A stretch of DNA of 10,286 nt from CAYNFH01 sp964396385 (GCA_964396385.1 CAYNFH010000221.1:1-10286); one strand, 5' to 3'; shown: positions 1 through 7,713, counted from the first letter of the stretch. Notes: generated by a model from the sequence alone, not told the origin. A program made the numbers and translations.

Positions 1-86
1 GCTGGGCTCCCGCTATTCCACTCCAGGATAATCTTCAACGCATCATCGAGCACGTTTCGAAGGAACATCTAGTGCCGGTCGACTAG
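1..86 (+). CDS. 3' end of an unidentified gene (partial)
   Basis: An open frame enters from the left edge; its first complete codon is at base 3 and it ends at a TAG at 84-86. It encodes 27 visible residues, with a stretch reading DNLQRIIEHVSKEH that looks like an amphipathic helix, then a short LVPVD tail. The other two frames on this strand also reach stops within the first 90 bases, so the reading rests on protein-like composition and on the short 33-base gap to the next + strand gene. If real, it probably shares a transcript with the 230-aa gene downstream. The family cannot be recognised from so few residues. Confidence 0.4.
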   Translation, partial: WAPAIPLQDNLQRIIEHVSKEHLVPVD

Positions 87-119
87 CGGCCCCGCTTCCA
101 GCCGCGCGAGGAATGAGTC

Positions 120-812
120 ATGACTACTGTGGGCACGCAGGACCGGCAATGGATGGAAGCGCCGAATGCGGCTACATGGAGTGTGAGGGAGCTCACGGAG
201 GAGGAGCGGGACTGTATCCGGATGCGGTGGTCAAAGGATCATCCATCCTCAGCCGGTTACATCGCCTCTGTGAAGCGGCTGTTCGGCAAGCGGGCCCACC
301 GTAGGCGTCGCACGCCACGGTGGGCCTGGGTGGTTCCCGTTGATGTCCGCCACGGCCGGAACGCGGAGGGTCCCTTCGTTCGCTGCCAGATGCGCGAGCT
401 GGTGGAGGCTACTCGGGTCACCAACCTTCAGCTTGACTGGTTCCCGGAGGGTCTGGCGACGGTGGAGCTGCTTCCCGCAGGGAAGGCTCAGTGCCCGTAC
501 CGCTACATCTTTGCGGGCCACACCGTGGAGGTCTATCCGACCGTCAGATTGCTGCATACTCCGGACGCGGACTTGGACCCCGAGGCAACGGCGGAGTTCG
601 GGCGGGCCGTAGTACCGGACGGGGCTGTCCGCCGCAGATCCACGCGGGGGTCGGCGCACGGTGAACGGCGGCATCTCAGGAAAGGGTCCCGGCGGCGCCG
701 GTACCGGCGCATCGTCGCGGTTGTGGTCCTGTTCATTCTTGCTGGGGCCATCGCGGGTTGGGCACTCGATAATCAGGAGGAGATCCTGAAAATCATTAGC
801 ATGTTCAAGTAG
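120..812 (+). CDS. predicted tail-anchored membrane protein of unknown function
   Basis: This encodes 230 residues that I do not recognise. The ATG at 120 is chosen because a GAGGA Shine-Dalgarno sequence (108-112) sits 7 bases upstream; the ATG at 113 opens a different, short frame. There is no N-terminal signal peptide. Residues about 56-67 are very basic. Residues about 66-145 look like a compact beta-rich domain containing two cysteines (C89 and C125). A second very basic stretch (about 171-197) precedes one hydrophobic segment (about 198-216), followed by a 14-residue amphipathic tail. By the positive-inside rule the bulk of the protein would be cytoplasmic with the C-terminus outside. 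The basic stretches could contact nucleic acid or lipid headgroups, but nothing shows which. The gene ends 28 bases before a strong terminator, which together with the ribosome site supports this frame over the opposing one at 249-839. Confidence 0.7.
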   Translation: MTTVGTQDRQWMEAPNAATWSVRELTEEERDCIRMRWSKDHPSSAGYIASVKRLFGKRAHRRRRTPRWAWVVPVDVRHGRNAEGPFVRCQMRELVEATRVTNLQLDWFPEGLATVELLPAGKAQCPYRYIFAGHTVEVYPTVRLLHTPDADLDPEATAEFGRAVVPDGAVRRRSTRGSAHGERRHLRKGSRRRRYRRIVAVVVLFILAGAIAGWALDNQEEILKIISMFK

Positions 813-839
813 TCGCCCTGCGAAGGGGCCCGTATTCAC

Positions 840-873
840 ACGTCCGGGAGGCGGTTGCCTGCCGGACGTTTTT
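840..873 (+). terminator. rho-independent terminator after the 230-aa gene
   Basis: An 8-bp perfect stem (ACGTCCGG at 840-847 pairing with CCGGACGT at 862-869) is extended, after one G-G mismatch, by 4 more pairs (849-852 with 857-860), closing on a GGTT loop (853-856). It runs into TTTTT at 869-873. The T tract on the right side gives it + strand polarity. It ends the 230-aa gene's transcript. On the - strand there is no T tract after the stem, so alr would be terminated only weakly here, if at all. Confidence 0.88.
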
Positions 874-906
874 GTGCCTCGCCACGTTGCCAGGCAGCCT
901 GGATGT

Positions 907-2019
907 CTAACCGGTTGCGACGCGGGGCACCCTGGGAAGCAATCGCGTCGTCACATCGTGTTCGGTGGTCTCCGCCCAGCGCGCCACCTCTTCGGCGCGA
1001 ATGACCTCCCCATCCTGCTGCCCGATCATGACCGCCTCATCCCCCTCCGCGATGCTGGGAACATCCGTGACGTCCACGGCAATAACGTCCATGCACACGC
1101 GGCCCAGAATAGGCGCGCGGTTCCCCGCGATGAGCACCACCCCCCGGTTGCTGGTGCGGCGAGGATAGCCATCGCCATACCCGATGGATACGGTAGCGAT
1201 GCGCGAAGGCCTCTCCAGACTGTAGGTCTGACCGTAGCTCACGTTATGACCCGAAGGAAGGTCCCTCACCAGTGTGACACGGCTCTTGAGTGCCAGAGCA
1301 GGACGTACGAGAGGGATAGCGTCGGGACTCCCAAGTGCGGGAACGATCCCATAGATCAACAGACCTGCGCGAACGAGTGACATTCTAGCTTCCGGGTAGA
1401 GCAGCAGGCCCGCGCTATTTGCGCAGTGGCGCACGAGCGGGCGGCCGGTGGCGGCCCGGATCCGGTCACAGGCCGTAGAGAAGCTGGAAATCTGCCGACG
1501 TGTGAACTCCACGTCGTCTTCGGCGGAGGGAAAGTGGGTTGCCGCCCCGGTGATGTGGACCCCGGGAAGCCCGCCGGCAGCATCCAGGAAGCCGTCGAGG
1601 TCGCGGGGCAGAACTCCGCTCCGTCCCATCCCGGTGTCGATCTCCACGTGGACTTCGACGACCGCATCCCTCTGAGAGGCCGCCCGATGCAGTGCCTCCA
1701 GGAGCCGTGCACCGCCAACAAAGGGAGTCAGGCGCGAGTGGACAATCTCTTCCGCTTCGTCCGAATCTGCCGGAGCAAACACCGAGATGGGTAGATCGAA
1801 CCCCAAGTGGCGAAGTTGCACGCCCTCGTCAACCGTCGCAACTCCCAGCCAGGAAGCGCCTCCGGCCACAGCGGCATTCGCTCCGACCTCGACCCCGTGT
1901 CCATACGCGTCTGCCTTCACCACCGCCATCACGCCGGCTGGCCCAACGAGTGCCCGGACAGCGCTCACGTTAGAGGCGATGGCTGCAGCGTCTACCTCCG
2001 CCCACGCGCGATGCGGCAT
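907..2019 (-). CDS. alr: alanine racemase
   Basis: PLP-dependent cytoplasmic enzyme that interconverts L- and D-alanine, supplying D-Ala for peptidoglycan or allowing D-Ala to be catabolised. At 370 residues it has the usual family length. The N-terminal TIM barrel carries the PLP-lysine motif VVKADAYGHG (K35), the DTGMGRSG motif with R133, and THFPSAED (H162). The C-terminal beta domain carries VSYGQTY (261-266 region), the catalytic tyrosine motif GYGDGYPR (Y281) and GRVCMD (M310). The terminal RLLPRVPRV is also typical of the family. The start MPHRAWAEVD matches the usual alanine racemase beginning. It lies 13 bases after the stop of the phosphodiester glycosidase gene, with only a weak AGGCG-like ribosome site, so it is probably co-transcribed with that gene and may be translationally coupled. 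All key residues are present, so it should be active. Confidence 0.97.
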   Translation of the reverse strand: MPHRAWAEVDAAAIASNVSAVRALVGPAGVMAVVKADAYGHGVEVGANAAVAGGASWLGVATVDEGVQLRHLGFDLPISVFAPADSDEAEEIVHSRLTPFVGGARLLEALHRAASQRDAVVEVHVEIDTGMGRSGVLPRDLDGFLDAAGGLPGVHITGAATHFPSAEDDVEFTRRQISSFSTACDRIRAATGRPLVRHCANSAGLLLYPEARMSLVRAGLLIYGIVPALGSPDAIPLVRPALALKSRVTLVRDLPSGHNVSYGQTYSLERPSRIATVSIGYGDGYPRRTSNRGVVLIAGNRAPILGRVCMDVIAVDVTDVPSIAEGDEAVMIGQQDGEVIRAEEVARWAETTEHDVTTRLLPRVPRVATG

Positions 2020-2032
2020 CGCAAGTCGGCGC

Positions 2033-2956
2033 CTATCGGCTCGCGCGGGTTATGGGGCCCATTGGCTGTGGCGGCATGGGCGGCAAGTTCAGCTCCAGTT
2101 TGCTGCCACTTCCATCTGGGAGCGGGGTGGGTTCGGCCTGTCTGTGTCGGCCGTAAGAGACATGGCGGCGTCCAGCATACAACTGTGGGGCGAGGCGGTC
2201 CTTGGCAGCCTCGTATCGGTCCCGATCCTGGTACACAAGGACCAGATTAGTCAGCCAGCGGCTCGGACGGATGAGCGTGTGTCCCTTATAGTGCAGCCCC
2301 ATGGAGGAACCTGCGTCCAGGTTGATCGCGTTCACCACGCCGAGGTGGCGCATAGCGCGCGCCAGTTTCGAAAGGTAGATGGGCTGCCGGGTAGCGACAA
2401 TATAAAGGTGGTTGTACCGGGTAACGCCGATGGCCAGCCTGCCGTTGCGGTTGAGCATGTGCTTATCGTGGAACCCCTCGGACCACGGCTCAACATACGG
2501 TACGCCGTCCGTCACCAATCGGGGGCCGCAGCACAGGACGAAGTCGAAGCGGCTCCAGTCCTGGTGCGTGTTCCGTTGCGGCTTGACGAACTCCACTTTG
2601 TTGTCATCGGTGATGCAGAGCGCCGTACCCATCCCCCCGAAGTGCTCCAGCTTGCCGTCGATCACGATATCGCCGATGGGAATGCGGGTATGAGTGCAGA
2701 AGAACGTGCCTGTCACCGCCACGGTTGGTACCGTGCGGTGTATCATCTGGCCAAACGGCTCCGAGTATCCGCAACCGTACTTCGGTAACTGGCCCGTCAC
2801 CTTGACGTTTGGGTCATTCAAATTGACGTCGATGACTTTGAGCGGTACGCCCGCGGAGGTGGTCTCCACGTAGCGGACGCTCTGGGCCCGAAGCGCGGCC
2901 GGGGCGAGCAGGGCGATAGTTGCACCGCAGGTAGCAGCCAGATGACGGTGGATCAC
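2033..2956 (-). CDS. exported phosphodiester glycosidase family protein (NAGPA/DUF2233-like)
   Basis: A 307-residue exported protein. Residues 1-24 form a signal peptide with cleavage predicted after ALRA. Residues about 75-242 match the phosphodiester glycosidase (NAGPA) domain, related to the enzyme that removes GlcNAc from GlcNAc-phosphodiester-mannose and to bacterial exopolysaccharide proteins. Visible motifs are TGTFF (82-86), GDIVIDG (95-101), CGPRLVTDG (143-151), RLAIGV (173-178) and the core NAINLDAGSS (209-218, D214). The usual N-G-x-F-F and L-D-G-G-G-S motifs are altered here to TGTFF and LDAGSS, so the substrate or even activity is uncertain. The last 65 residues are basic and then proline-rich, with no recognised domain. 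The start is GTG at 2954-2956, with AAGGA about 10 bases upstream. It heads a two-gene unit with alr and follows a 216-base gap, where a promoter may lie. Confidence 0.85.
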   Translation of the reverse strand: MIHRHLAATCGATIALLAPAALRAQSVRYVETTSAGVPLKVIDVNLNDPNVKVTGQLPKYGCGYSEPFGQMIHRTVPTVAVTGTFFCTHTRIPIGDIVIDGKLEHFGGMGTALCITDDNKVEFVKPQRNTHQDWSRFDFVLCCGPRLVTDGVPYVEPWSEGFHDKHMLNRNGRLAIGVTRYNHLYIVATRQPIYLSKLARAMRHLGVVNAINLDAGSSMGLHYKGHTLIRPSRWLTNLVLVYQDRDRYEAAKDRLAPQLYAGRRHVSYGRHRQAEPTPLPDGSGSKLELNLPPMPPQPMGPITRASR

Positions 2957-3172
2957 GAGCGTAGCATCCTTTCAGCAGCAGATGGGCAAGGAAAAGTAAT
3001 GTGGATATGCCGGCCTCGGCGCGGACGTGCACTGCGCCGGACGGACAACCGACCGCGGAACATGGCGGCGCGGCGAGACCGTTAGAATGGAGCCGTCGTG
3101 GACGCGCGACAGGGGCGGATGCGTCTTGGCGTGCTGCAACGGCGGGGTGGCGGCGACCCGTGTGAAGAAGCG
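2957..3172. other. 216-base intergenic gap, possible promoter region for the glycosidase-alr pair
   Basis: This is the largest gap on the - strand. It separates the GH172 stop (TAG at 3173-3175) from the GTG of the phosphodiester glycosidase gene. It contains the AAGGA ribosome site just before 2956 and a 6-bp inverted repeat, CGGCGC (3017-3022) with GCGCCG (3034-3039), around an 11-base spacer. I found no convincing -35/-10 pair and no T-tailed terminator on the - strand. Small frames crossing the gap are shadows of the flanking genes. Confidence 0.45.
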
Positions 3173-4672
3173 CTACTTTACAGGCTTCAGCACGAAAGCG
3201 TCGATACCTACAAGGTACCCGGTAGATGCGGGATTCTTGCCGGTTATCTTCACCGTGAGCGGGTTTTTTCCTTCCTTGAGATTCACCGTTCCCAAAGAGA
3301 CCGCGCCGGTTGGAACGACGTTAGGAGCGTACAGGTCGATCTCCGGTCCAACCGGCTGCCCGGCCAGTGAGAGCTGGATCCTGGCATAGTCAGCGGCCCT
3401 GGTGAAGTAGCCGGTCACACCGTAGGAACCGTCCGCCGGCGCGGGCAGGTTCAGCGTCGCGGTGGCGCCTTCAGCCCCACCAATCCACCAGAGCTGGGTA
3501 TAGCCGCTCCATTTGCCCTCCCAGGCGCTCATATCCTGGGTGATTACCTCTCCGGCCGAGGGGTGGACGCCCTCCGCCAGGTCTTCGGCTTCGATCGCGC
3601 CGTCGATCCGGTAGGGTGGGGGCGGCACAAACGGTAGCAGCTGCGCCGGGTCCGTGGGAAAAGGCGGAAACGGTGCGTGAGGCTCTGTCTGGTACCAGTA
3701 GCCCACGCTGGAGTAGTCGGCTTCGGTATCGTTCTGGTTGCCGTGCTCTATGGTCACGCGGATCGACTTGGAGAACGGCATCGCGTCCTCGATGTGCCAG
3801 CGATAGGCGCTGACCCGTCCCATGCTGGTGTCCTTGATAGTCACACCATGGAACGGCGCGGAGTAGAGCCCGCGGTCGAAGTACCAGCCGCTGGAGAAGT
3901 AGTCTTCCGTGCCGGTGCCATTGACCGAAGGCGTGGACTCTCCATCCACGTAGATCATCTCGTCGCCCTCCAGGAACCCGAGGCCGTGTCCCCGGCGGTT
4001 CTGCATGAAGAGGGCGGTCCCCACGAAGTGCCCCTGTCCAGTGGCCTCCAGGATGGTGTAGTTGTGGCCGGCATGGGTGGGGTTCTCGCGGCGCCACTGG
4101 GCGTGGAAGTGGCGCAGATCTTTGGGAAGCGACTTGAAGCCGATGAAATCGATGTTGTAGTAGAACGCGTCGATCCGCTTGCTGCTCATGTTGGTGAGTG
4201 TCCAGCGGGCCGAGCGGTGGAACGGCATGGGCCAGTAGCAGTTGTATCCGCCACTGGTCTCGTTGAGCGGTAAGGAGACGTAATCCTTCTGCTGGCCGAA
4301 GCCCACGCCGAAGAAGTCTCCGATGGGAGCCTCTACACTGGGGGTGGTCTCCCCATCCCAGTACATACGGAGGATGGCCTGCCGGTGGATCTCCATGTCC
4401 GAGCGCGGGGCGATGGTGACCCAGAAGCGGCGGATGATGCCGGCACCCTGGTAGTCCAGAAGGGTGAGTGTCTGTCCGGGCGCCACCGACCGCGCGTCCC
4501 CATTGCCTCCGGAGCGGTCCCAGCTTCCTTCGTGCTTGGTTACACCCCCATGCGGCAGGGCCAATCCGCTCAGCGGACTGCCCAGGACATCGGCGGGGCT
4601 GCCCCCCTGCGCCACACAGGGACTCACAGGCAGCAGCACGGCTATGCAGCCGAACCAGGTGGCCGCCCTCAT
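3173..4672 (-). CDS. exported GH172 (DUF2961) alpha-furanosidase-like protein with C-terminal beta-sandwich
   Basis: A 499-residue exported protein. Residues 1-21 form a signal peptide (cleavage near CVA-QG). Residues about 30-335 are a DUF2961 domain, now glycoside hydrolase family 172, whose characterised members are exo-acting on alpha-D-arabinofuranosides or alpha-D-fructofuranosides. Visible family motifs are IRRFWVTI (80-87), APIGDFFG (115-122), YWPMPF (146-151), EGDEMIYVDGE (235-245) and NGTGTEDYF (251-259). E235 and E256 are 21 apart, the same spacing I recall for the two catalytic glutamates of Bifidobacterium alphaFFase1, and are the best catalytic candidates. A proline-rich linker (331-353) leads to a module (about 357-499) starting GAIEAED that resembles CBM6/35-type galactose-binding-like folds. 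The ATG overlaps the stop of the preceding transglutaminase-like gene by 4 bases (ATGA, 4669-4672), so the two are translationally coupled. Sugar specificity cannot be read from the sequence. Confidence 0.9.
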   Translation of the reverse strand: MRAATWFGCIAVLLPVSPCVAQGGSPADVLGSPLSGLALPHGGVTKHEGSWDRSGGNGDARSVAPGQTLTLLDYQGAGIIRRFWVTIAPRSDMEIHRQAILRMYWDGETTPSVEAPIGDFFGVGFGQQKDYVSLPLNETSGGYNCYWPMPFHRSARWTLTNMSSKRIDAFYYNIDFIGFKSLPKDLRHFHAQWRRENPTHAGHNYTILEATGQGHFVGTALFMQNRRGHGLGFLEGDEMIYVDGESTPSVNGTGTEDYFSSGWYFDRGLYSAPFHGVTIKDTSMGRVSAYRWHIEDAMPFSKSIRVTIEHGNQNDTEADYSSVGYWYQTEPHAPFPPFPTDPAQLLPFVPPPPYRIDGAIEAEDLAEGVHPSAGEVITQDMSAWEGKWSGYTQLWWIGGAEGATATLNLPAPADGSYGVTGYFTRAADYARIQLSLAGQPVGPEIDLYAPNVVPTGAVSLGTVNLKEGKNPLTVKITGKNPASTGYLVGIDAFVLKPVK

Positions 4673-6639
4673 TTTGGTTTCCGGATCACGATTACGTCCT
4701 CCGTAGCGCTGATGACTCTGTCGTAGTGCCGTCTAATCATGGCGTAGTCGGCCGCGGGCACGCGTCCGGGCTTGGACTCGCTGGCAACTTTCACGTTGAT
4801 GGTACGGCCGTCCGAGGACACCGTGATGGTGCGCCGGTAGCTGAAGAGCTCTCCTTCCAGGTTGATGTCGGCCGGCGTGTCCTCGACCGTGTAGCCCTGT
4901 GGGAGCGTAATGGTTGTTTCGCCCTGTTGCAGGCTAGCCTCTTCCACCACGATGGGCCAAACGCGGGTCTCCTTAACGAACGGGTTCGAGTGGTCGGATC
5001 CGCCGGAGGTGTTGGCGAGCGGCAAGATCAGGAGGTTCTTGGTACTCTTGGCGCGAGTGGGCGCCGCCAGCTTCATCGAGATGATGTAAGGACCCCGCTT
5101 GTCCACGCCGTCCGGCAGCTTGAACTCCTGCACCGTTCCGCCCACGGAGATGGATTGGGCCATCGCCTGGATCATCTGCTTCCGCTGGTCCGGCGTGATG
5201 CTCCGCACGTAGCTGCGCCACTGCTCCGCGCTGGCGCCCCGCATGTGGGTCTCCGCGCTCACTCTGGCGCTGCCATCGGGCTGGAGGTCCACGTGCGTGA
5301 CTGAATCGAATCCGTTCTGCGCGGCGCCGTAGACGGGAATGGTCTCAAATCGGCCCGCGCCGTCGTCGACCACAAAGCCCTGCGCGCCGCGGTCCGACGC
5401 GGGGATGTCGCCAAAGCCGCAGGTCTCGGCCGTCGAGTCGAGCCACACCTGTTTGCCATCGATCTCGGCCATCGCGATGCAGTGGTCGAACGCGGCAAGC
5501 GTGGGAAGCTGCCTATCGATCGACCGTTTGTCCTCGGACCGAAGCAGGACGGGGTGGGCCTTGATGCCGGCGACCCCCAGCATGGTGACCAGCAGGGTCG
5601 CCTTGTCCTTGCAGTCTCCGTACAGCTTGTCGAAGACATCGGGGGCGGGGTGCGGCTTGAAGGCTGAGAGCCCGAACTCCAGGCCCACGTACCGGACATG
5701 ATTCGCCACGAAGTCGTAGATGGCCGTGGCCTTCTCCGCGTCCGTGGTCTTGCCGGCGATGAGCTGCTGTTCGGTCAGGCGCATGGCGGGAGTGACGACG
5801 GCCTGGGGCTTGGCGAGCCTCCAGAACCAGGAGGCGATGTCCTGCCACGAGGAGATCGTGGATACCTCCATCCACGCCTGCACCTCGTTCCGGTTCGGCA
5901 TAGCCGGCTCCGAGTCCACCGGCTTCATACCGGTTGCCTGCCACGTGTAGACTTTCGTGGCTCCGTCGGGCGAGGTAGAGATGCGCGGCTTGATGGAGTC
6001 GTTGTTGTAGACCCGGAATTGGATCTTCTTGCCGACCGGCGCCTTGAGGATGTACCGGCTCAAGCTGACTGGCTCCGTACCGGAGAAGGCCCAGAAGTCC
6101 CAGAAGTACCCAGGCATCAGGAGCGGCTTGGTCACCTGGCGCCAGGCGTAGTCGATGACGCAGTCGTCCTCCACGCCGGGCATGGAGAAGCCGACCGACA
6201 TGGAGTCCCCGTACATGGGGTAGTCGCTGTAGGCGGAGGAGGTACGGATGTCCCCGGGGCTTACCTCCAGGACGCGTCCATCCTTCTTGAGAGTGCGCGC
6301 CCATTTAACGGTGAGGTTCTCGTAGGACGCGTTGTAGGGGAGATTGACCTCCGCAACGCTGCGGCCCCGCTCGTTGAATATCTTGACCGTCTCGCGGTAG
6401 TCTGCCACCACGGTGCCGTCCGGCTTCATGGTAACGGACTCCAGATCCAGGAGCCGGGCGTAGTTATGGTCCGGCCATTGGGATGCCTTTGGAGCGGACG
6501 CGAGCGCCGCTTTGAGCTCCGGGTCCAGGATCACGGCGGCACGCGGGGGCGGCGTGGGCGCGGCGGCCCGGGCCGACAGCGGAGCGCCGAGCGCGGCCGC
6601 GACCGCGAGCAGGGTTAGCGAGCGGGTGAGGATTGGCAT
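4669..6639 (-). CDS. exported DUF3857 / transglutaminase-like / DUF3858 protein
   Basis: A 656-residue protein. Residues 1-26 are a Sec signal peptide (SARA-AA). A DUF3857 beta domain follows (about 60-240), then a transglutaminase-like (papain-fold) domain (about 285-410) and a C-terminal beta domain of DUF3858 type (about 440-656). The catalytic triad is intact: C343 in YGDCKDKATLL, H386 in FDHC, and D401 in VWLDSTAE. No transmembrane segment follows the signal, so it is periplasmic or secreted. Prokaryotic members of this fold are usually thought to be cysteine peptidases or amidases rather than crosslinking enzymes; the true substrate of this architecture is not known to me. The ATG has a GGAG ribosome site (read on the - strand from 6646-6649) 6 to 7 bases upstream. 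It lies 30 bases after the binding-protein gene and overlaps GH172 by 4 bases, which suggests it acts on the same polymer or in the same compartment as that enzyme. Confidence 0.92.
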   Translation of the reverse strand: MPILTRSLTLLAVAAALGAPLSARAAAPTPPPRAAVILDPELKAALASAPKASQWPDHNYARLLDLESVTMKPDGTVVADYRETVKIFNERGRSVAEVNLPYNASYENLTVKWARTLKKDGRVLEVSPGDIRTSSAYSDYPMYGDSMSVGFSMPGVEDDCVIDYAWRQVTKPLLMPGYFWDFWAFSGTEPVSLSRYILKAPVGKKIQFRVYNNDSIKPRISTSPDGATKVYTWQATGMKPVDSEPAMPNRNEVQAWMEVSTISSWQDIASWFWRLAKPQAVVTPAMRLTEQQLIAGKTTDAEKATAIYDFVANHVRYVGLEFGLSAFKPHPAPDVFDKLYGDCKDKATLLVTMLGVAGIKAHPVLLRSEDKRSIDRQLPTLAAFDHCIAMAEIDGKQVWLDSTAETCGFGDIPASDRGAQGFVVDDGAGRFETIPVYGAAQNGFDSVTHVDLQPDGSARVSAETHMRGASAEQWRSYVRSITPDQRKQMIQAMAQSISVGGTVQEFKLPDGVDKRGPYIISMKLAAPTRAKSTKNLLILPLANTSGGSDHSNPFVKETRVWPIVVEEASLQQGETTITLPQGYTVEDTPADINLEGELFSYRRTITVSSDGRTINVKVASESKPGRVPAADYAMIRRHYDRVISATEDVIVIRKPK

Positions 6640-6669
6640 ACAGTTCTCCGGAACGACCAGGGGCGCGGC

Positions 6670-7713
6670 CTACTGGGGCAGACGCTTCATGTAGTCGGCG
6701 GCGTTCTCCTTGGTCACCATCTCCGTGCGCGGAGTGATGCGCTTCTCCACCTTCTGGCCGGTGAGGATGTCGTGGGCGGCCTTCATCGCCTCGTCCCCCA
6801 GCCAGGGGTACTTGAAGGTGGCGGCCAGGTCTCCGTCCATCACGGCCTGGATGGCCTCCTTCTGCACGCCGTCGATCCCTATTATAGCGACCTTCTTGGG
6901 GTCCATCCCCGCGTTCTTCATGGCGATCATGGCCCCAAGCGCCATCTCGTCATTATGGGCGTAGACTGCATCGAATGGCTTCTTGGTCTGCAAGAAGTTC
7001 TGCATATACTTGATCGCTTCGTCGCGCTTGTAGTTACACACGTAACTATCGACCTTACGGAGGCCTGGTATCTTGTCGACCACGGTGTGGAAGCCGCCGC
7101 TGCGGTCCTTGGTGGGGGTAGCGTCGGCGATGCCCATTATCTCCACGTAGCCGCCCTTGCCGTTCAGGCGCTTGTTGAGGAAGTCGCCGGCCATTTCACC
7201 GATCTTTCGGTTATCGCCGCCGATGAGCGTGGTGTACTTGTCCGAGTTGATGGCCCTCTCCATGAGGATCACCGGGATGTGCTTGTCGTAGACCTCGCCC
7301 ACCTTAGCGGTAAGTGGGGCGGCTTCATTGGCGCTGACCATCAGCACCTCCACGTGGTTGGCGACGAAGGTGTCGATCTGGCTGATCTGGGTGTTGCTGT
7401 CCTGGTGCGCGTCCTCGATCTCCAATTTGACGTCCGGATAGCGGGTCGCAGCCGCCCTGAGCGAGGCGTTCTGGACCTGCCGCCACGGGTCCTGGGAGTT
7501 GGCCTGAGCAAAGCCGACCAGGTGTGTCTTGCCGGAGGACGTGGCCACTGCGGGCGCGCCGGGTGGCGCAGGCGTGGAAGCGCCGTTGTCCTTCTTCTCC
7601 GAAAGGCATCCGGCGGCCAGAATAGGCAGGAGCAACATGATCGCGAGGCGGGCTACCCAGCGCGAAGCCGGCCTGCGCAGGCTGGGGATCAGTCGGTGTG
7701 GAGGAAGCTTCAT
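6670..7713 (-). CDS. sugar ABC transporter substrate-binding lipoprotein (RbsB/YtfQ-like)
   Basis: 347 residues. An N-terminal signal with lipobox LAAGC (C36) marks it as a membrane-anchored lipoprotein; a low-complexity linker (about 40-60) precedes a two-lobed periplasmic-binding fold of the RbsB/LacI type (about 64-345). Ligand-site positions visible by family comparison are W77 in DPWRQ, E152-R153 (usually D-R), R204 in DRSGGF, N254-D255 in YAHNDEMA, and D281 in IGIDGV. Overall wording (FAQANSQDPWR, YAHNDEMALGAM, IGIDGVQKEAIQA) is closest in memory to YtfQ, the galactofuranose-binding protein, but specificity is not proven. The AAGGAG ribosome site (read from 7719-7724) lies 5 bases before the ATG and overlaps the TAA of the permease, so the two are coupled. 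It delivers substrate to the permease encoded immediately upstream. Confidence 0.94.
   Translation of the reverse strand: MKLPPHRLIPSLRRPASRWVARLAIMLLLPILAAGCLSEKKDNGASTPAPPGAPAVATSSGKTHLVGFAQANSQDPWRQVQNASLRAAATRYPDVKLEIEDAHQDSNTQISQIDTFVANHVEVLMVSANEAAPLTAKVGEVYDKHIPVILMERAINSDKYTTLIGGDNRKIGEMAGDFLNKRLNGKGGYVEIMGIADATPTKDRSGGFHTVVDKIPGLRKVDSYVCNYKRDEAIKYMQNFLQTKKPFDAVYAHNDEMALGAMIAMKNAGMDPKKVAIIGIDGVQKEAIQAVMDGDLAATFKYPWLGDEAMKAAHDILTGQKVEKRITPRTEMVTKENAADYMKRLPQ

Noticed and set aside
249..839. 196-codon - strand frame opposite the 230-aa gene
   Set aside because: It overlaps the + strand terminator region. The + strand frame has a good ribosome site, a plausible membrane segment and a matching terminator.
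890..902. Inverted repeat CCAGGCAGCCTGG just after the alr stop, as a terminator
   Set aside because: Only 5 bp with a 3-base loop and no T tract on the - strand, so it is not a convincing intrinsic terminator.
1787..2788. 333-codon + strand frame opposite alr and the phosphodiester glycosidase
   Set aside because: It crosses the boundary of two well-supported - strand genes and has no recognisable domain.
3017..3039. Inverted repeat in the 216-base gap as a terminator or riboswitch stem
   Set aside because: Short stem, 11-base spacer and no T run; no aptamer-like architecture could be recognised around it.
5698..6618. 306-codon + strand frame opposite the DUF3857 gene
   Set aside because: Antisense shadow; the - strand frame carries an intact catalytic triad and signal peptide.
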